Origin: Warburgia ugandensis
Lineage: Eukaryota; Streptophyta; Magnoliopsida; Canellales; Canellaceae
Direction: 5' to 3'
NCBI GenBank assembly: GCA_035236585.1
Contig: CP141128.1
Location: 27,371,618-27,435,617, forward strand
DNA: 64,000 nucleotides
The notes under the pieces were generated by a model. The model saw nothing but the letters and a program-made list of their open reading frames with translations. It was not told the DNA's origin and searched no databases. Position 1 is the first letter of the stretch. Each line of letters starts with the position of its first letter. The position numbers and the translations under genes are program-made. Of this stretch, positions 1 through 11,484 are shown in pieces.

Positions 1-1540
1 TTCTATTCTAATTCTTTCTATCTATTGTACTGAAGACCTTCTCTATCTAATCTTTACATTTGTGCTTTATTTTGGAGAGAGAGGTCTTCTTCTTCCAAAC
101 TTCTTTGTATTTGAGAGAATGCAATAACTCTCTTGTTATTGTAAAGTTTTCCAAGTATTTGTATGAAGTACATATTGGTTATGTTTTATCTTTAGATGAA
201 GAGGAAGAAAGAAAACTCCTTTACTTACAAGCTAACACACACACACACACACACTTCCCACCTCATAATTTAATCATCTTATTTTGCTCAAAGTTCTTTT
301 ATCACTATAGTTTTTGTACTTCTTTGGTTATCACCTTTCTTTAGTTCTATAGGAGTCTGTTTCTACAATATTTTGTGGCACAAATAAACTTTGGAAGCTT
401 AGTGTCAATCAAATACATATAGTCATTTAGAATTAAGAAGTTTAACCCCTAAGAAATCTTATAAATGACCATTAGCAAGCTATGTTTACAGACTCAATGT
501 GGGATGCATCTTTCCCACCAAAAGATGTGAACACAATGCTCTAGTTAAACACAAGTGAAAGGTCTATGAAATTTGTAGCTATTACTCAAATATCTATACT
601 AAGCAGCTCATATTTTCATGCATCCTTTATCTAATTTGCTTGCAGTTTGTTTGCCACATATCTTAGATAATGTATGTTTATGTGAATGAATGGAGACGAA
701 GTCTCCTTTATTTTTTTTACTTCAACTGTGTTTATCAAGGAATTGACATTTTCATGCGTACAATGTGTAAGCCCAAAAAATAGAGGAAACTCTACCAAAT
801 TTTCAATAGAAATGTAGTGCTCATTTCTCTAAAAATCTTAATCTTTAAAAAAGAAATATGAAATTAGGGATTTTTAAACACCATTTCACCTAACCATGTG
901 TAAGAACAAAAGATGGTGTGTGTATGTGCTTGAGGACAAGTGGTAACTGAATTCTCAAGAATATAGATGGACTAAAAGGGACTAAAACTGAAGCAAATAC
1001 ATGCTATTTTCCCATAACTAATCAATAGGTGGTCCTAGCACACGCTTGATCATTTTGATGAGAATGACTTATGGCATGCTTTTAGAAATGGGCATGAACA
1101 AGATGCAACAAGATATACATGCAGGTTTACTAGTAAATGCTTTAAGATGTATCTCTTGATTGTCGAATGGTAGTAGTTGCTTACATAAAGATAAATTGTT
1201 TCAGTCATGTTTATATGAGCTCAAATGAATGTGTATATACATGTGCTATGTGATGGCTAGAATTAGGCAAGTTAACATTGCTTTACTTGTATCCTAATTT
1301 ACTTAGAATCATGCAAGTTAACATTGTTTACTTAGAATCGTGCAAATTAGTTTCTAGGTTTAGATTTAGGAAAGTTTAATTTTAGAAATATCTAGATTTT
1401 ATAAAGTTTCTATTTTCATGGATGTTTTATCTGATTTGCATTCAGTTTGTTTACCGCATATGTCATGTCAGTTTGTTTTCTTTATATGAATTACATGGCC
1501 TTTTTGTTGTCATTGTTCTAATATGATTGTGTTCTTCTTT
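1..1540. other. AT-rich intergenic stretch, no gene recognised
   Basis: No open frame here resembles a protein I know. Two segments near 617-665 and 1415-1470 share a diverged direct repeat (roughly ATTTGCTTGCAGTTTGTTTG). Another short direct repeat built on GCAAGTTAACATTG occurs at about 1267 and 1313. This may be the 5' flank or an intron of the decayed CACTA-type gene that follows, but the sequence does not prove that. Confidence 0.5.
234..254. repeat. (AC)n microsatellite
   Basis: About ten uninterrupted AC dinucleotides. No associated function is visible. Confidence 0.9.
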
Positions 1541-1548
1541 GTAGCAAT

Positions 1549-4020
1549 GATGGAATGAGAAGAACATCAAAATGAAGATTACGGCCAAAATGAAGAGCAC
1601 GAACAAGAGGCCAATATGAGCACTACTTTAAAGAGAAAGGGTAGAGGATAAACAACAATGGAAATATTTATCAAGAGAAAGTCTAAGGAAATTAAAGAAA
1701 CTATCCAATGTAGTAGTAGAGGGCAAGAGAAAGGTGAGAATGTAGGCACTGATAGTAGTTTCCTCTACTCTATAGTAAGAGACATGGTTCCTATCACATT
1801 TGAGGACTGGAGTCTTGTGTTGAAGGTATGTAAACATTAATAACATGTATTATATAATTTGTAACTTACCTTATTTTTAAATATAGTAATTTTTTGTGTA
1901 CTTTGCAGACTATCTTTGACGTGCCTGACGACAAGAAGTCGCATGCTTTGTAAGGGGCTGGTGAGCAATGGAGAAAATGGAAGAACTACCTTGTTTACAA
2001 ACATAACTCCATATGTCAATGATCCGTCACGGCTATTCATGGTGCCTTCCATTTACTCCAACGTCATTGACCGGGAGCTTTGGAATGCATTTTCACAGAT
2101 CTGCACATTTGACAAATTTGAGGTATGGGCATAAATAATGTTTCACTTAATTAATTACATGTAAGATCCTATTATTGCAATTGATCACATATGTACAAAT
2201 GTGCAAGCAAATAGTGCAAGGGGAAGAAAGGTGCATAAAACAAATATGCAACACCACCTGTCTAGGTTAGGCTATGCTCATTTAGAAGAGTGTGAAGTAA
2301 GCATCTGTGACAATTTATGCCTTTCAAATTAATGCTACTATAGTTATATACATGTTGTTCTCTAACTATAGTGTCTTTCCGTGACAGCAAAAGAAAGCTA
2401 GAACTACGAAACCCATTAATCATTCCATCCTCTGGAAGATGGAGCATTTGGTGGGCCGTACTAGCAACAAATTCTCAAATGAAATACTAGGTAAATTGCT
2501 TCTCACATAGTAAGTGGTTCCACCTATCTATAAATTTTATACAATTAATTAGATAACATGATCATGTCTTTCTAATTAAATTTTTCAAGACATTCTTACC
2601 CAAGAAAGCACAACTACAGGAACTCTAAGCAGCACTGTTGCCAATGAGGACATCCTGTATAGAGCTATGGGTAATAAGAAGGACCACCCTATCAAGTTAA
2701 GGGCATGGGCCACGGTATTGTTCCTTCTAAATTCTTTGGTAAAGGAAGTTTACCTATAGTTCAGGATGATGAGGAGGCCTACAATGAGGTGATTGAAAAA
2801 ATAAAGATGGATATATTTAGTCAGTTGCAAGAGGAAGATTTGATGATTATTACTCCATCCCCTGCACATAATTCCTACAGTGCCCCTATACCTCCATCAA
2901 ATGTGAGCTACAATTCCCCAACTGAAGAAGATCATGAAGGACATCCGGCAACTCTCAAAAAGGAAATTCTGGAGCAAGAGTTATATATATATATACTAAA
3001 CTGAAAATTTTCATTGTCCTTTTGTAATAATTCTCTATCTCAACCTCTCTTTTATTGTATATTTGATTTACAAGTGGGTCAAGGCCTATTGGCCCTAGAT
3101 TCCCATCAAAATATTGTGGCAGTTGGTTCATGCTATGAGCATGAATCAACCGTTTTGCCCATAATTAGTACAACACTACAAATTAAGTGGGTGTCTATTA
3201 CCATGGCTTTAAATGTTAATGCTTTCCTACCATTCCCATTAGAAATGAAAAGTATTATAATCATTGGCAAGTAGTTGCATATCACGTCGCTTATTGATCT
3301 GAGGTGCTCATCATTCCCATAGAGTCCACAATATGTATCTTATCATACTACCTTCCTCATCAATATTTTTTAGCTAGAGAGCTCAATTTAATTATTTAAT
3401 AACTTTATACAGTTAATCAGCAACAACATGTGGCATCGAGGTTGGCCGCCTTTGCAGTATCACCTATTGTTGTTGCACCAATGGGATAAGTACTTGTATA
3501 TATCTTTATTTTTTTCATCATAAATTAAGTCCTTTTCATTTATTAATATTAATTAATTGAGAATTTTTACATCTTTAACAACAACCATATAAGGAGCATG
3601 TGGAAGCCCTACCTAAAATGCCTTGATCCCTAAGGTTAATCTATAGTCTCATCAACTACGATATGACAATCAACCCCATACGAATCAAGGAAGGAGTGCT
3701 TACTGAGGATTTTGTTGAAGTGCCACATATGGAAGAGGACCTATTACTAATTTACCTATGGGATCAACTCGAGCATCCTCACATTGTCTCCCTCATGGGG
3801 TATATGCAAATACTTGCTCATAAAATATTTAACATATACATATTATATTTTCTTGGTATATATAATAATTATTTCTTTTATGCAACTTCTTGAATGATGC
3901 GACTAGCCTTGTTGAGGGTGAGGGTACACTTTACCAATTCCTTGACACTAAATTCATTTATGGAGCAACAAAGCAATGGCTAATAGAGAGGTATGTTCAA
4001 GATATTTTACTAGGCTTCTT
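1549..4020 (+). pseudogene. CACTA-associated plant gene relic (Transposase_24-like, DUF8039-like)
   Basis: Peptide blocks read RDMVPITFEDW (about 1780-1812), TIFDVPDDKK then GAGEQWRKWKNYLV (1909-1990), PSRLFMVPSIYSNVIDRELW (2025-2085), HHLSRLGYAHLEE (2250-2290) and YNEVIEKIKMDIFSQLQ (2780-2830). Their order matches the plant Ptta/En/Spm (Transposase_24) domain. At 3075-3250 a block with LALDSHQNIVAVGSCYEHES resembles the DUF8039 module that often follows it; 3660-4000 could be a decayed Ulp1-like tail. Plausible introns separate blocks: AAG|GTATGT near 1827 to TTTGCAG near 1908, GAG|GTATGG near 2121, GAA|GTAAGC near 2297, GACAG near 2387. A TAA after DDKKSHAL, a frameshift near 1995 and another near 2700 disrupt it. 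No CACTA terminal repeats were found. Confidence 0.6.
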
Positions 4021-4079
4021 TCATAACACTCAGGGATAGGGCTTAATGATTATCTTATGTGGGCAAAGGAGCGGTGATG

Positions 4080-4754
4080 AAATCTACCCTTGATCTTATG
4101 GGGATAGGATGCCCTACCTAATGACTTTCCACTCTCTATGGTAGTTTGATCAACAGATATATCACCTTAAAGTAGTAAACATGCCCTAAAAATGCAATTG
4201 AAAGCAATAAACAAATGCAAAACCCTAAAAATCCAACAATTATCAAATATGCTTTCTATATGCAATTATTCTACCAAACAATGCAAGATTATCCTAAATG
4301 CAAACCCCAATCTAGGAAATTAAAGGCATGAGGGATACTTATAGTGGAGTTTTTGATGAAGATCAAGTGTGGGCCACCTTATCCCACACTTGCCCTATAT
4401 TATACAACCCTTTTAAAATTGAAATAAAAATTACAAATTACGAAGGGGCCACATTACAAGATTCACTCAAAAGAAAAGGAATCCTATTCTAAGAAAGTAG
4501 GAAAATTTCTATTTTGATGAAGATCCACTTGTCAAATTCCTCCACTTTTGAGTTTCCTCAAAAAGAAAAATAGAATTAAGTACCAAATTCAGGAAATAGG
4601 GTAAAATCCACTAAGAAAATTGAAAAATGAACCTAAAAATACCTAAAATGCTAAAAGTAAGGAATTCCTAAAAAATTTATTTTTCTATATATTTTCTTCT
4701 TCTTTTTTTGAATTTTTTGGATTTTTAATTAAATTTTATAAAGACTCCGTCGCG
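4080..4754 (-). other. Non-coding leader side of a minus-strand Tat/Athila-type element
   Basis: This AT-rich DNA adjoins the primer-binding site on its low-coordinate side, so for an element read on the minus strand it is the internal leader. No gag-like frame is visible. The boundary with the CACTA relic near 4.05-4.1 kb is approximate. Confidence 0.35.
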
Positions 4755-4756
4755 AG

Positions 4757-4774
4757 TCCCCATCAATGGCACCA
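4757..4774 (-). other. Primer-binding site of a Tat/Athila-type retrotransposon
   Basis: On the minus strand this reads TGGTGCCATTGATGGGGA, close to the TGGCGCC...GGGGA site (tRNA-Asp type) used by plant Athila/Tat elements. It lies a few bases inside the LTR end at 4781, where such a site belongs, and fixes the element's orientation as minus. Confidence 0.65.
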
Positions 4775-6444
4775 AAAACTTGTTATGTTTTCTACAAATG
4801 CACAAGCTATTGTGGTATAACGTGTGCAAGCACGGGTCAATCCCACAAGGACTCGCTTTAAGAAATTAGAGTTTTAATAAAATTTAATTATTCAAAAATT
4901 AAAATTAATTGACAAAAATTTACAAAAAGTGAAATTAGACTTCAAATGTGTTTAATCAATGAAATTACAGAGGTCTAATCTAAAAGTACAGAAATGTAAC
5001 TAAAGAAACAAGAAAATTTAACTTTCCTAGACTACTTCTCATCCATTTCTTCATATTTGACTACTTAAATTGTGATCAAACTTCATCAAAATCTTCCTAG
5101 TGCTTCTAATTAATGATCACCCAGATAGATTAGGCAAATTCCAAAAATTCTGATAGATTTTAGCTAGACAAGAAATTTGGATATTAATGGCTTAGATATG
5201 ATTTATGATTCTTAGATTGAAGATCAGGAACCATAAAAATGTTTTAAAATGTCCTATAACCCAGATCTAAATGTTAATTGAAAATCAAAATTGAAATGGA
5301 TGCAAAATTGAAGATATCCTAAAATTAACTAGAACTGTTGATTTAGTTAAACATGGATAGATAAAATAATTTCTGGTAAGAATAGTGATAGGATAAAAAT
5401 GTAATTAGAATTATTCTACTAAGGGAAAAAAGGGAATTTTTCCTAAAATTTCCTTAACTTTCCTGTAAAACAGAAAATAGGGGAGAAGAAGGTTTTGCCG
5501 GAGACAATGGAGGTGCAGACATTGGTGATGTTGAAGCTATGGGGCGTGGCAAACAGGGTTGGAAGCAAAGAAGCTTGGGACATCATTTGGCTATGAGATC
5601 GGGTGGATAGTGGCCGGTACAAGCTGAGTCGATGCTGCTTTGTGATCTGCGAACAATGCCTTCTAAAGTTGGACAGAGAACCAATGCTAGAAGTTGATGG
5701 CGCTGAAGATAGGAAAGAGGCAGAGGTGAGCAAGTGTGGCAAAGAGAGAGGTGTGGTGGAGCATGAGCGGCACAGAGAGGAGATCGGGCGTTTGGGAGAA
5801 GGGAGTGAGCAGGAAAGATTGAGAGAGATGGAGAGGTGCTAGGAAATTCGATTTCCAGTTGGGAACCCTGTGAGCAGGAGACCGGTGGTGGGGAATTGGG
5901 GCTGAGACTGAAGAAGTGCTTGAGGGAAGGTCGAAGAGGTAAGCATGCTGGGTGGTGAAATGGACAGAGATGAATGATGATGAAGGACTAGTTGGGTGAA
6001 GAAAGGAAAAGCAGAGGAGGTGGGGGTGTCATCTAGTGCGATGGAAGCAAGGGCCAGTGATGGTGAGTAGAGAATAATGGAGATAATGCCAGTGCTTGTG
6101 CCTAGAAACAGAGGGAGTAGGGCCTACAGGGTGAAACGTGGGAGAATAAGGGGAGTCTAGGATTGTGAGGAAGAAGGAAGCTATTGATGTAGTGGTGCAG
6201 GGATTTGGGGGTCAATTAGTCTAGTTGATGCCTCGATGAACAAAGGAAGAAGGAGATGGAGATGGGGGCTCAGTGATGGCAAGGGAAAAAGGAGACGGTG
6301 ACCGCTTTGGTGGTGCTACCCTGGGCTGGAAGTATAGACATTACAGAGGTGGAAGAGATGGAGTGTGAAAGAAAGAAGACGAAGAGAATGAAAGAGAAAG
6401 GAGAGAGATAGAGGGAAAGAGATGCAAGGTGAAGGAGAGTGAGC

Positions 6445-6446
<2 letters not shown>

Positions 6447-6526
<80 letters not shown>
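6447..6526. repeat. (GA)40 microsatellite
   Basis: About 80 bp of nearly perfect GA repeat inside the LTR. On the element's transcribed (minus) strand it is a CT tract downstream of the TATA box, so it would lie in the transcript leader. It creates spurious poly-Leu/Ser frames. Confidence 0.95.
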
Positions 6527-6528
<2 letters not shown>

Positions 6529-6674
6529 AGAGAATTACGGTGAAAAAAACAACGAATAAAGAGGATTGGGAAATAGAAAAAAGCAATAAACATGACTAGG
6601 AAACAAAAAATGCGAAGAATAGATTCAAGGAAAGAAAAAAAAGACAAAAATTCCCCAACTCCCCTACGAGTCTC

Positions 6675-6682
6675 TTTTTATA
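6675..6682 (-). promoter_or_regulatory. Probable LTR TATA box
   Basis: The minus strand reads AACTATAAAAAGAGACTC. It is the only strong TATA motif in this LTR and lies on the strand predicted by the primer-binding site. Confidence 0.5.
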
Positions 6683-7183
6683 GTTTTCTTCTCTCCTAAT
6701 TCTCCTCTCCCTCTTTCCTTATCTTCTAAGAATTATTTTCCTATTAGCAAACTTCCTCTTCTTCCAAATCTTATCACTGACCTCCTCTCCTTAGTAGAAT
6801 TCTTCTTTTAAGAAACCTTCCCCTCTTGCCTTATTGATCTTCAAGATGATCTGCACTGTTGAAACTTGATCTAATCCATCTAAGCCTATTTTGGTTGATC
6901 TACATAACATAAGACTAGATTAGAGTCATCTAAACCATACATTAAGCATATGATTAGCTCAAATGATCATCTGACCGTTAATTTTGATAAATTAATGATT
7001 GGATGGTGAATTGGAGCTAAATTCAAAATCCAGCTAAATTTTGCAAATTTGAATAGATGATCTAATTGAACACTAAATTAGGGGTATTTGGACTAAAATT
7101 TAACAATTAATAATAAGGATGAGTTTGGATGCTTTGTACCCATTATGGATGTATTAAGTGTTATATTATAAGAATGATTCTAT

Positions 7184-7540
7184 GTATCAAGAAAGATGTG
7201 GATGCATGTTGCATTGGATGTTGGTTTTTCGTGTTTATAAAGATTGTTTGAAGTATGAGGTGTATAAAATGTTTGTTATTGAATGTATACACAAGTAGTA
7301 GTGTATTAAGACAGATGTGATGCATGATGTAGTGGATGTTGGTTTTTCATGTTTATAAAGATTGTTTGAAGTATCAAGTATATTAGATGTTTATTATTCA
7401 ATCTATACACAGGAGGTAGTGTATCAAGAAAGATGTGGATGCATGTTGTTGTGGATGTTGGTCTTTTAGGTTTATAAATATTGTTTGAAGTATTAGGTGT
7501 ATAGGATGTTTGTTATTCAATGTATATAGGTAGTAGTGCT
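7184..7540. repeat. Tandem repeat, about 119 bp x 3
   Basis: Units start with GTATCAAGAAAGATGTGG or a close variant at 7184, 7303 and 7421. Each contains GGATGTTGGT, TTTATAAAGATTGTTTGAAG and GTTATT-CAATGTATA in the same order. The third unit is the last and is slightly shorter. Confidence 0.85.
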
Positions 7541-7568
7541 TGAATGGAAATTTGAAAAGAAAAATACT

Positions 7569-7960
7569 TTTGAAGTCATTTAAGGCTAAGCGACTTCAAA
7601 AGTTTGTAAGTTTTGAAGTTGCTTAGCCTAAGTGACTTCAAAAATGTTGGACTTTTGAAGTTGCTTAGGCCAAGCAACTTCAAATGCGATTCAAAAGTGT
7701 TGGATTTTTTAACTCTCTTAAGTCTAAACAACTTCAAAAGTGTTAGACTTTTAAAGTCGTTTAGGTTAAGCGACTTCAAATTTTTCAAGCATTTGAAGTC
7801 GTTTAGGTCTAAACAACTTCAACTATATGTGACTTTTAAAGTCACTTAGACCAAACAAGTTCAAAAGTTTGTGACTTTTGAAGTCATTTGTTCAAGAGAC
7901 TTCAAAGTTCCTTGATTTTTAAAGTCATTTAACTAAACGACTTTAAAAGTTGTTGACTTT
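7569..7960. repeat. Tandem array of palindromic units, about 42 bp x 9
   Basis: Nine units, starting near 7570, 7612, 7654, 7707, 7750, 7791, 7833, 7875 and 7916, share the form TTTGAAGTCGTTTAG-n-CTAAGCGACTTCAAA. The two halves are complementary (arms about 15 bp, tiny centre), with a 10-12 bp spacer ending in TTGGAC or similar. One unit has a longer spacer near 7690. Because 42 is divisible by three and each unit is a palindrome, both strands show open frames of period-14 peptides (LLKSFRLSDFK-like). These are by-products, not evidence of a gene. Confidence 0.9.
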
Positions 7961-8259
7961 CCAATTTGGCTTGATAGAAGTTGCCTGTTGATTTTCACTT
8001 TTAACTAACTTTAAAAGCCCCTATGTAGTAGTGACTTCTCTAGTTTAAATTCAAATCCAGTTCAATCTCTCTCTTTGGCTAAAGTTAAGCACTTTAAATA
8101 AAATCCATCCAGCATATAAATTTGTGAGATACCTCGTGGGATCTACCTCAATCGTGTGCAATAATACTTTGATTCTTGCCCTTGTGAGTAATATTAAAGC
8201 TACACCAAGAACCTTAGATGAGGACAACAGCAGCATGAGCATGTTTTGACAATGTAAGT

Positions 8260-11080
8260 ATATAATTTTGATTTAATATTTTTGGAGATGTATGTATATG
8301 TAGTTATATAGTCGGATTGTGGGCTGTCATTGGATAAAATCTTAGAATATGTTAAATATAGATTCATCGCATTTCAAAATATCATAAATGTATATTTGTA
8401 GGTAGAGATGACACTCGGGATTTTTGAAAAAAAATATTATATTAAACTTTTCTCCTACTATTTGCATTTAAAAATACAAAAGAAAAAAAAAAAAAAAGCC
8501 ATTTAAAAACTAAGTTGTCATAATTGGTACTATAGCTCAATTAATCCTCTCATAGCGAGTCCAACATGTCCAAAAGTCAAATACAGTCAACCACTGAGTG
8601 TTGGTTAAATGGTGTGAGTTACAAAGATAAGTCATATAAGCAATGCTGACTATTGAGAAATAAATGCAACCTATGAAGGTTGTCTCTTAACAAAATAAGG
8701 AGAATTTAGTTCTTGTATGAGTAAGAGTATTCTCATGATATTAGTATAGTTCTTAGAGAAAATAACTGGATTATAAGACAATACAAATAGTATCTTTAGC
8801 TAAAAACTTAGATAACTCTTGAAAGATTTGGAATATAGTCCATAAAATGATATGAGCTGTAACTGGATAAACCTAATCTTGAATTTGGTTGCCTTTGAAC
8901 TTTTGTCTAAATGGTGCATTTTGGCCTTAAGTTAGAAAACATGATAAAAATAGAGAAATTGAGATAGACAAAAGAAATAGAAAATGATCTTGTAGTGAGA
9001 TAATTGAAGAAGCATGAGGTACTCATGACTGAAAACTAACAGATGTTATGTTCACCTTAAAGATTAGCAGACGTTACCTATATGAGCAAAAATTACATAA
9101 AAATGTTGATGTGTTAATAAGTAAAGGCTGAATATCAAGGTACACAACAAAAGTAGTTCTTTATTACTTAAAGAAGACAGAAAAGCTATAGTAATAAGTA
9201 GCATAAATGTTTAGAGTTTGAAGTTGGGAACCAAGTAAATTTTGAGAATTTTTTAGATTAAAGTAATTGTGAGAACTTGAATTCATGAAAAGATGAGGAT
9301 ATTTCTAGAATTGTTTGAAAGATAACATGAAAAGAATTTTGAGGACAAAATTGCTCTATGGGGAAAAGAATGTAACATCCCTAATTTTTAAATCTCAAAT
9401 TAAGTAAATTTTGGATTATGTTAAATCGGGGTGAAAGGAGAACATTAAATTTCTAGTTTTTTATTTTAGAAAATGAGATTTTTGTAAACATTAAACAAGT
9501 ATAAAACCTCAATAATTGGATTGTGCACAAGAAAAGGATTCCAATGACACTAATAATGTTGAAATCAAATCTAGATGAAAAAGTTAAGTATTTTGTAAAT
9601 TCACTTAGTGGACCTCACTCAAATATATCTGCAACGGACAGGTCAGGCAACATTACTGTCATGTATGACCATCATCATGCCATATAGACATATAATAATA
9701 ATAATAATAGATTTTTACTTAAAGGGAGGGACCATTTTGATATTGGCACCCCCCTCTTTAAGATAGTTGACTATAATCAATTAACTAATACCCGAGACGA
9801 AGATAAAGGAAAAAATGGGAAGAGTACACATGTCATTAGGCTCCTTCATGTTTAGCAATAAGCAAAGTTCTTATCAAAGCTTTTCAAGGCATTTCATTTC
9901 AAGACTTTTCTATGCATTTCATTTCAAGACCTTTTTATGCATTCCATTTTGATGTTTTTCTTTGCATTTGTTTTCAAAGCATGGAAGCTTTCTAATAACA
10001 TAGCCATAACTACTATGGAACATGGTTTCAAGGGGTTCTAAAATGATGGATCTATCAACCATTAGCCAGTATGCTAGGTACTCATGAACATGCTTTAATA
10101 CAAAATCAAAATCAAGTAAAATGGTGATTGCTCAATCAGCCATGTTAGCTATAGTTCAATATTCTATAATCTTTGTCATAATGGTTCATATTAAGTTCAG
10201 GGGTTGCTAATGCTTAGCATGACTATTCCCATAACTTTTCCATGGCATATTCATAGCATTTGCATATCTTTTCTTATGATATTTCCATAGCATTAGTATA
10301 TCATGTCCTAGGGCATTCACATATCATTTCCAGTAACATTTCCCATGCCTTATACATGTCATTATCTATGGCATTCCATAGTATTTACATGTCATTTGTA
10401 TAGCATTTCATGGCATTCATATATCATTTCAAGTAACATTCTTATGTCATATACATGTCATTCTCTATGGTATTCCATAGTATATATTGTCATTCTTATA
10501 GTATTTCTATGGTATCCATATATCATTTCAAGTAAAGTTCTCATGTCGTGTACATATCATTCTCTATGGTATGCCATAGTACTCACTTGTTATTCATATA
10601 GCCAATTTAACCTCAATTGAAGCATCATTTAGATACTGGTATGTCATGCTAATAGAATACCAAATGACATGATTAAAACATGCCTTGAATAATAGATATT
10701 TTATCCAATTTTTAGGATAGAAAATGGCACCATTTTCATGCTTGAAAATGGCATCATTTCCAAGCTAGTTGAGCTATGATGTTTTGGCAGTTAGCTTCCC
10801 ATTTAAAGTTATCATTTAATCATCTAAGTCGTGCTAGGAAGAGATCAAGCAAATCAAACTAGAATTTTCTTCAATGTAGAGAATCAAGCATGGCATTTTA
10901 GCACAACCTAATGGTTGTAACTACCACCTATATGTAATGCATCAGCCTCAAATCCTTTTAAGACAATACATTTTTTTATTTGGTTTTTATAGAAATTATA
11001 GACTCATCTTGTTAATGATTTTCCTAGTGCCCCCTAGCTGGTCAAGAAGGTCCCATTTTTGTAAGTTTAACACCTTCCTA
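8260..11080 (+). mobile_element. Tekay/Del-like non-autonomous element, degraded (LTR-internal-LTR)
   Basis: The 5' LTR survives as its 3' end: GTGGGCTGTCATTGGATAAA near 8320 and GATGACACTCGGGATTTT near 8406 match landmarks before the ends of the other Tekay-like LTRs. It ends GTTGTCATA at 8522, followed by a worn primer site, TTGGTACTATAGCTC (compare TTGGTATCAGAGCTC). The internal region (8523-9370, 848 bp) has no open frame of note and ends with NFEDKI, a relic of the chromovirus Pol C-terminus NFEDEIL, then a purine-rich stretch. The 3' LTR starts TGTAACATCCC at 9371, similar to the 5.1-kb LTR at 21891. Its 3' end is missing; the end coordinate is approximate. Confidence 0.65.
10318..10603. 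repeat. Tandem repeat, about 100 bp x 3
   Basis: Units starting near 10318, 10422 and 10521 share CATATCATTTC-AGTAA-TT, TACATGTCATTCTCTATGG and ATTCCATAG in that order. A looser CATTTC-rich periodicity extends upstream to about 9890. It lies in the 3' LTR of the degraded Tekay-like element. Confidence 0.75.
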
Positions 11081-11484
11081 TCACCATGCATCTTCTCCTT
11101 CTTCTTCGTCCACTCTCCACTTCTTCTTCCTCAGCCCACTCTTCTTCCCTAGCTAGTTCTTCCTTCTTATTCCTAGATTTTATTCTCCCTTCCTGGTTTC
11201 CCCTTCTTTCCCTTAGGTGGTTTTTTGTTTCCCTAGGCTATACGTATGGATCATGTAGCCTAGGAGAAGCACACCTTGCTCCCTCTTGTACTCCATCACT
11301 TACACTTCACATGGAAGTTCATCATGCCTCGTGATCAGCTACCTCCACACACAGGAAGCCTTTCCATTTGTTGTTTAACTAGGTAGGAACAAAAGAAAAA
11401 GAGTACTCTTTTGTTGTACAAGGTTGAGTCAATAGAAGGCAAGGCCCAAGGAATTGAGAAGATTTAAAAACCCTTGCAAAGAGC
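11081..11484 (+). other. Unresolved junction upstream of Tat gag
   Basis: Pyrimidine-rich DNA (11080-11220) resembles the post-TATA part of the Tekay-like LTRs. It is followed by about 150 bp of leader before the gag frame. The plus-strand Tat element should have a 5' LTR and a TGGCGCC-type primer site here, but I see neither, so it is probably 5'-truncated or the junction is rearranged. Confidence 0.35.

Larger units (their letters stand above)
4781..7130 (-). mobile_element. Tat/Athila-type LTR (minus strand; far end not resolved)
   Basis: The low-coordinate edge begins TGTTATG, the complement of a terminal ...CA. Inside it lies a motif around CACGGGTCAATCCCACAAGG. The two other Tat LTRs here (ends near 39892 and 57303) carry equivalents, GGGAATGATCCATATTTACC and GGGTCAATCCTAGG. 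The primer-binding site directly outside confirms a 5' LTR read on the minus strand. A minus-strand TATA box at 6675-6682 and a long GA/CT tract downstream of it fit a U3-R-U5 layout. I could not find the TG...PPT end; 7130 is a guess where tandem repeats begin. Short frames across 5443-6647 are low-complexity by-products. Confidence 0.6.

Noticed and set aside
6341..6647. Poly-Leu/Ser frames suggesting membrane proteins
   Set aside because: They translate the (GA)40 microsatellite inside an LTR.
7576..7849. Overlapping plus- and minus-strand frames of 70-78 codons with period-14 peptides
   Set aside because: They follow automatically from a palindromic 42-bp tandem repeat, whose period is divisible by three; no codon-use or homology evidence supports a protein.
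7569..7960. CRISPR-like array of regular palindromic repeats
   Set aside because: The spacers are near-identical rather than unique, the host is a plant nuclear genome, and no associated genes exist; it is a minisatellite.
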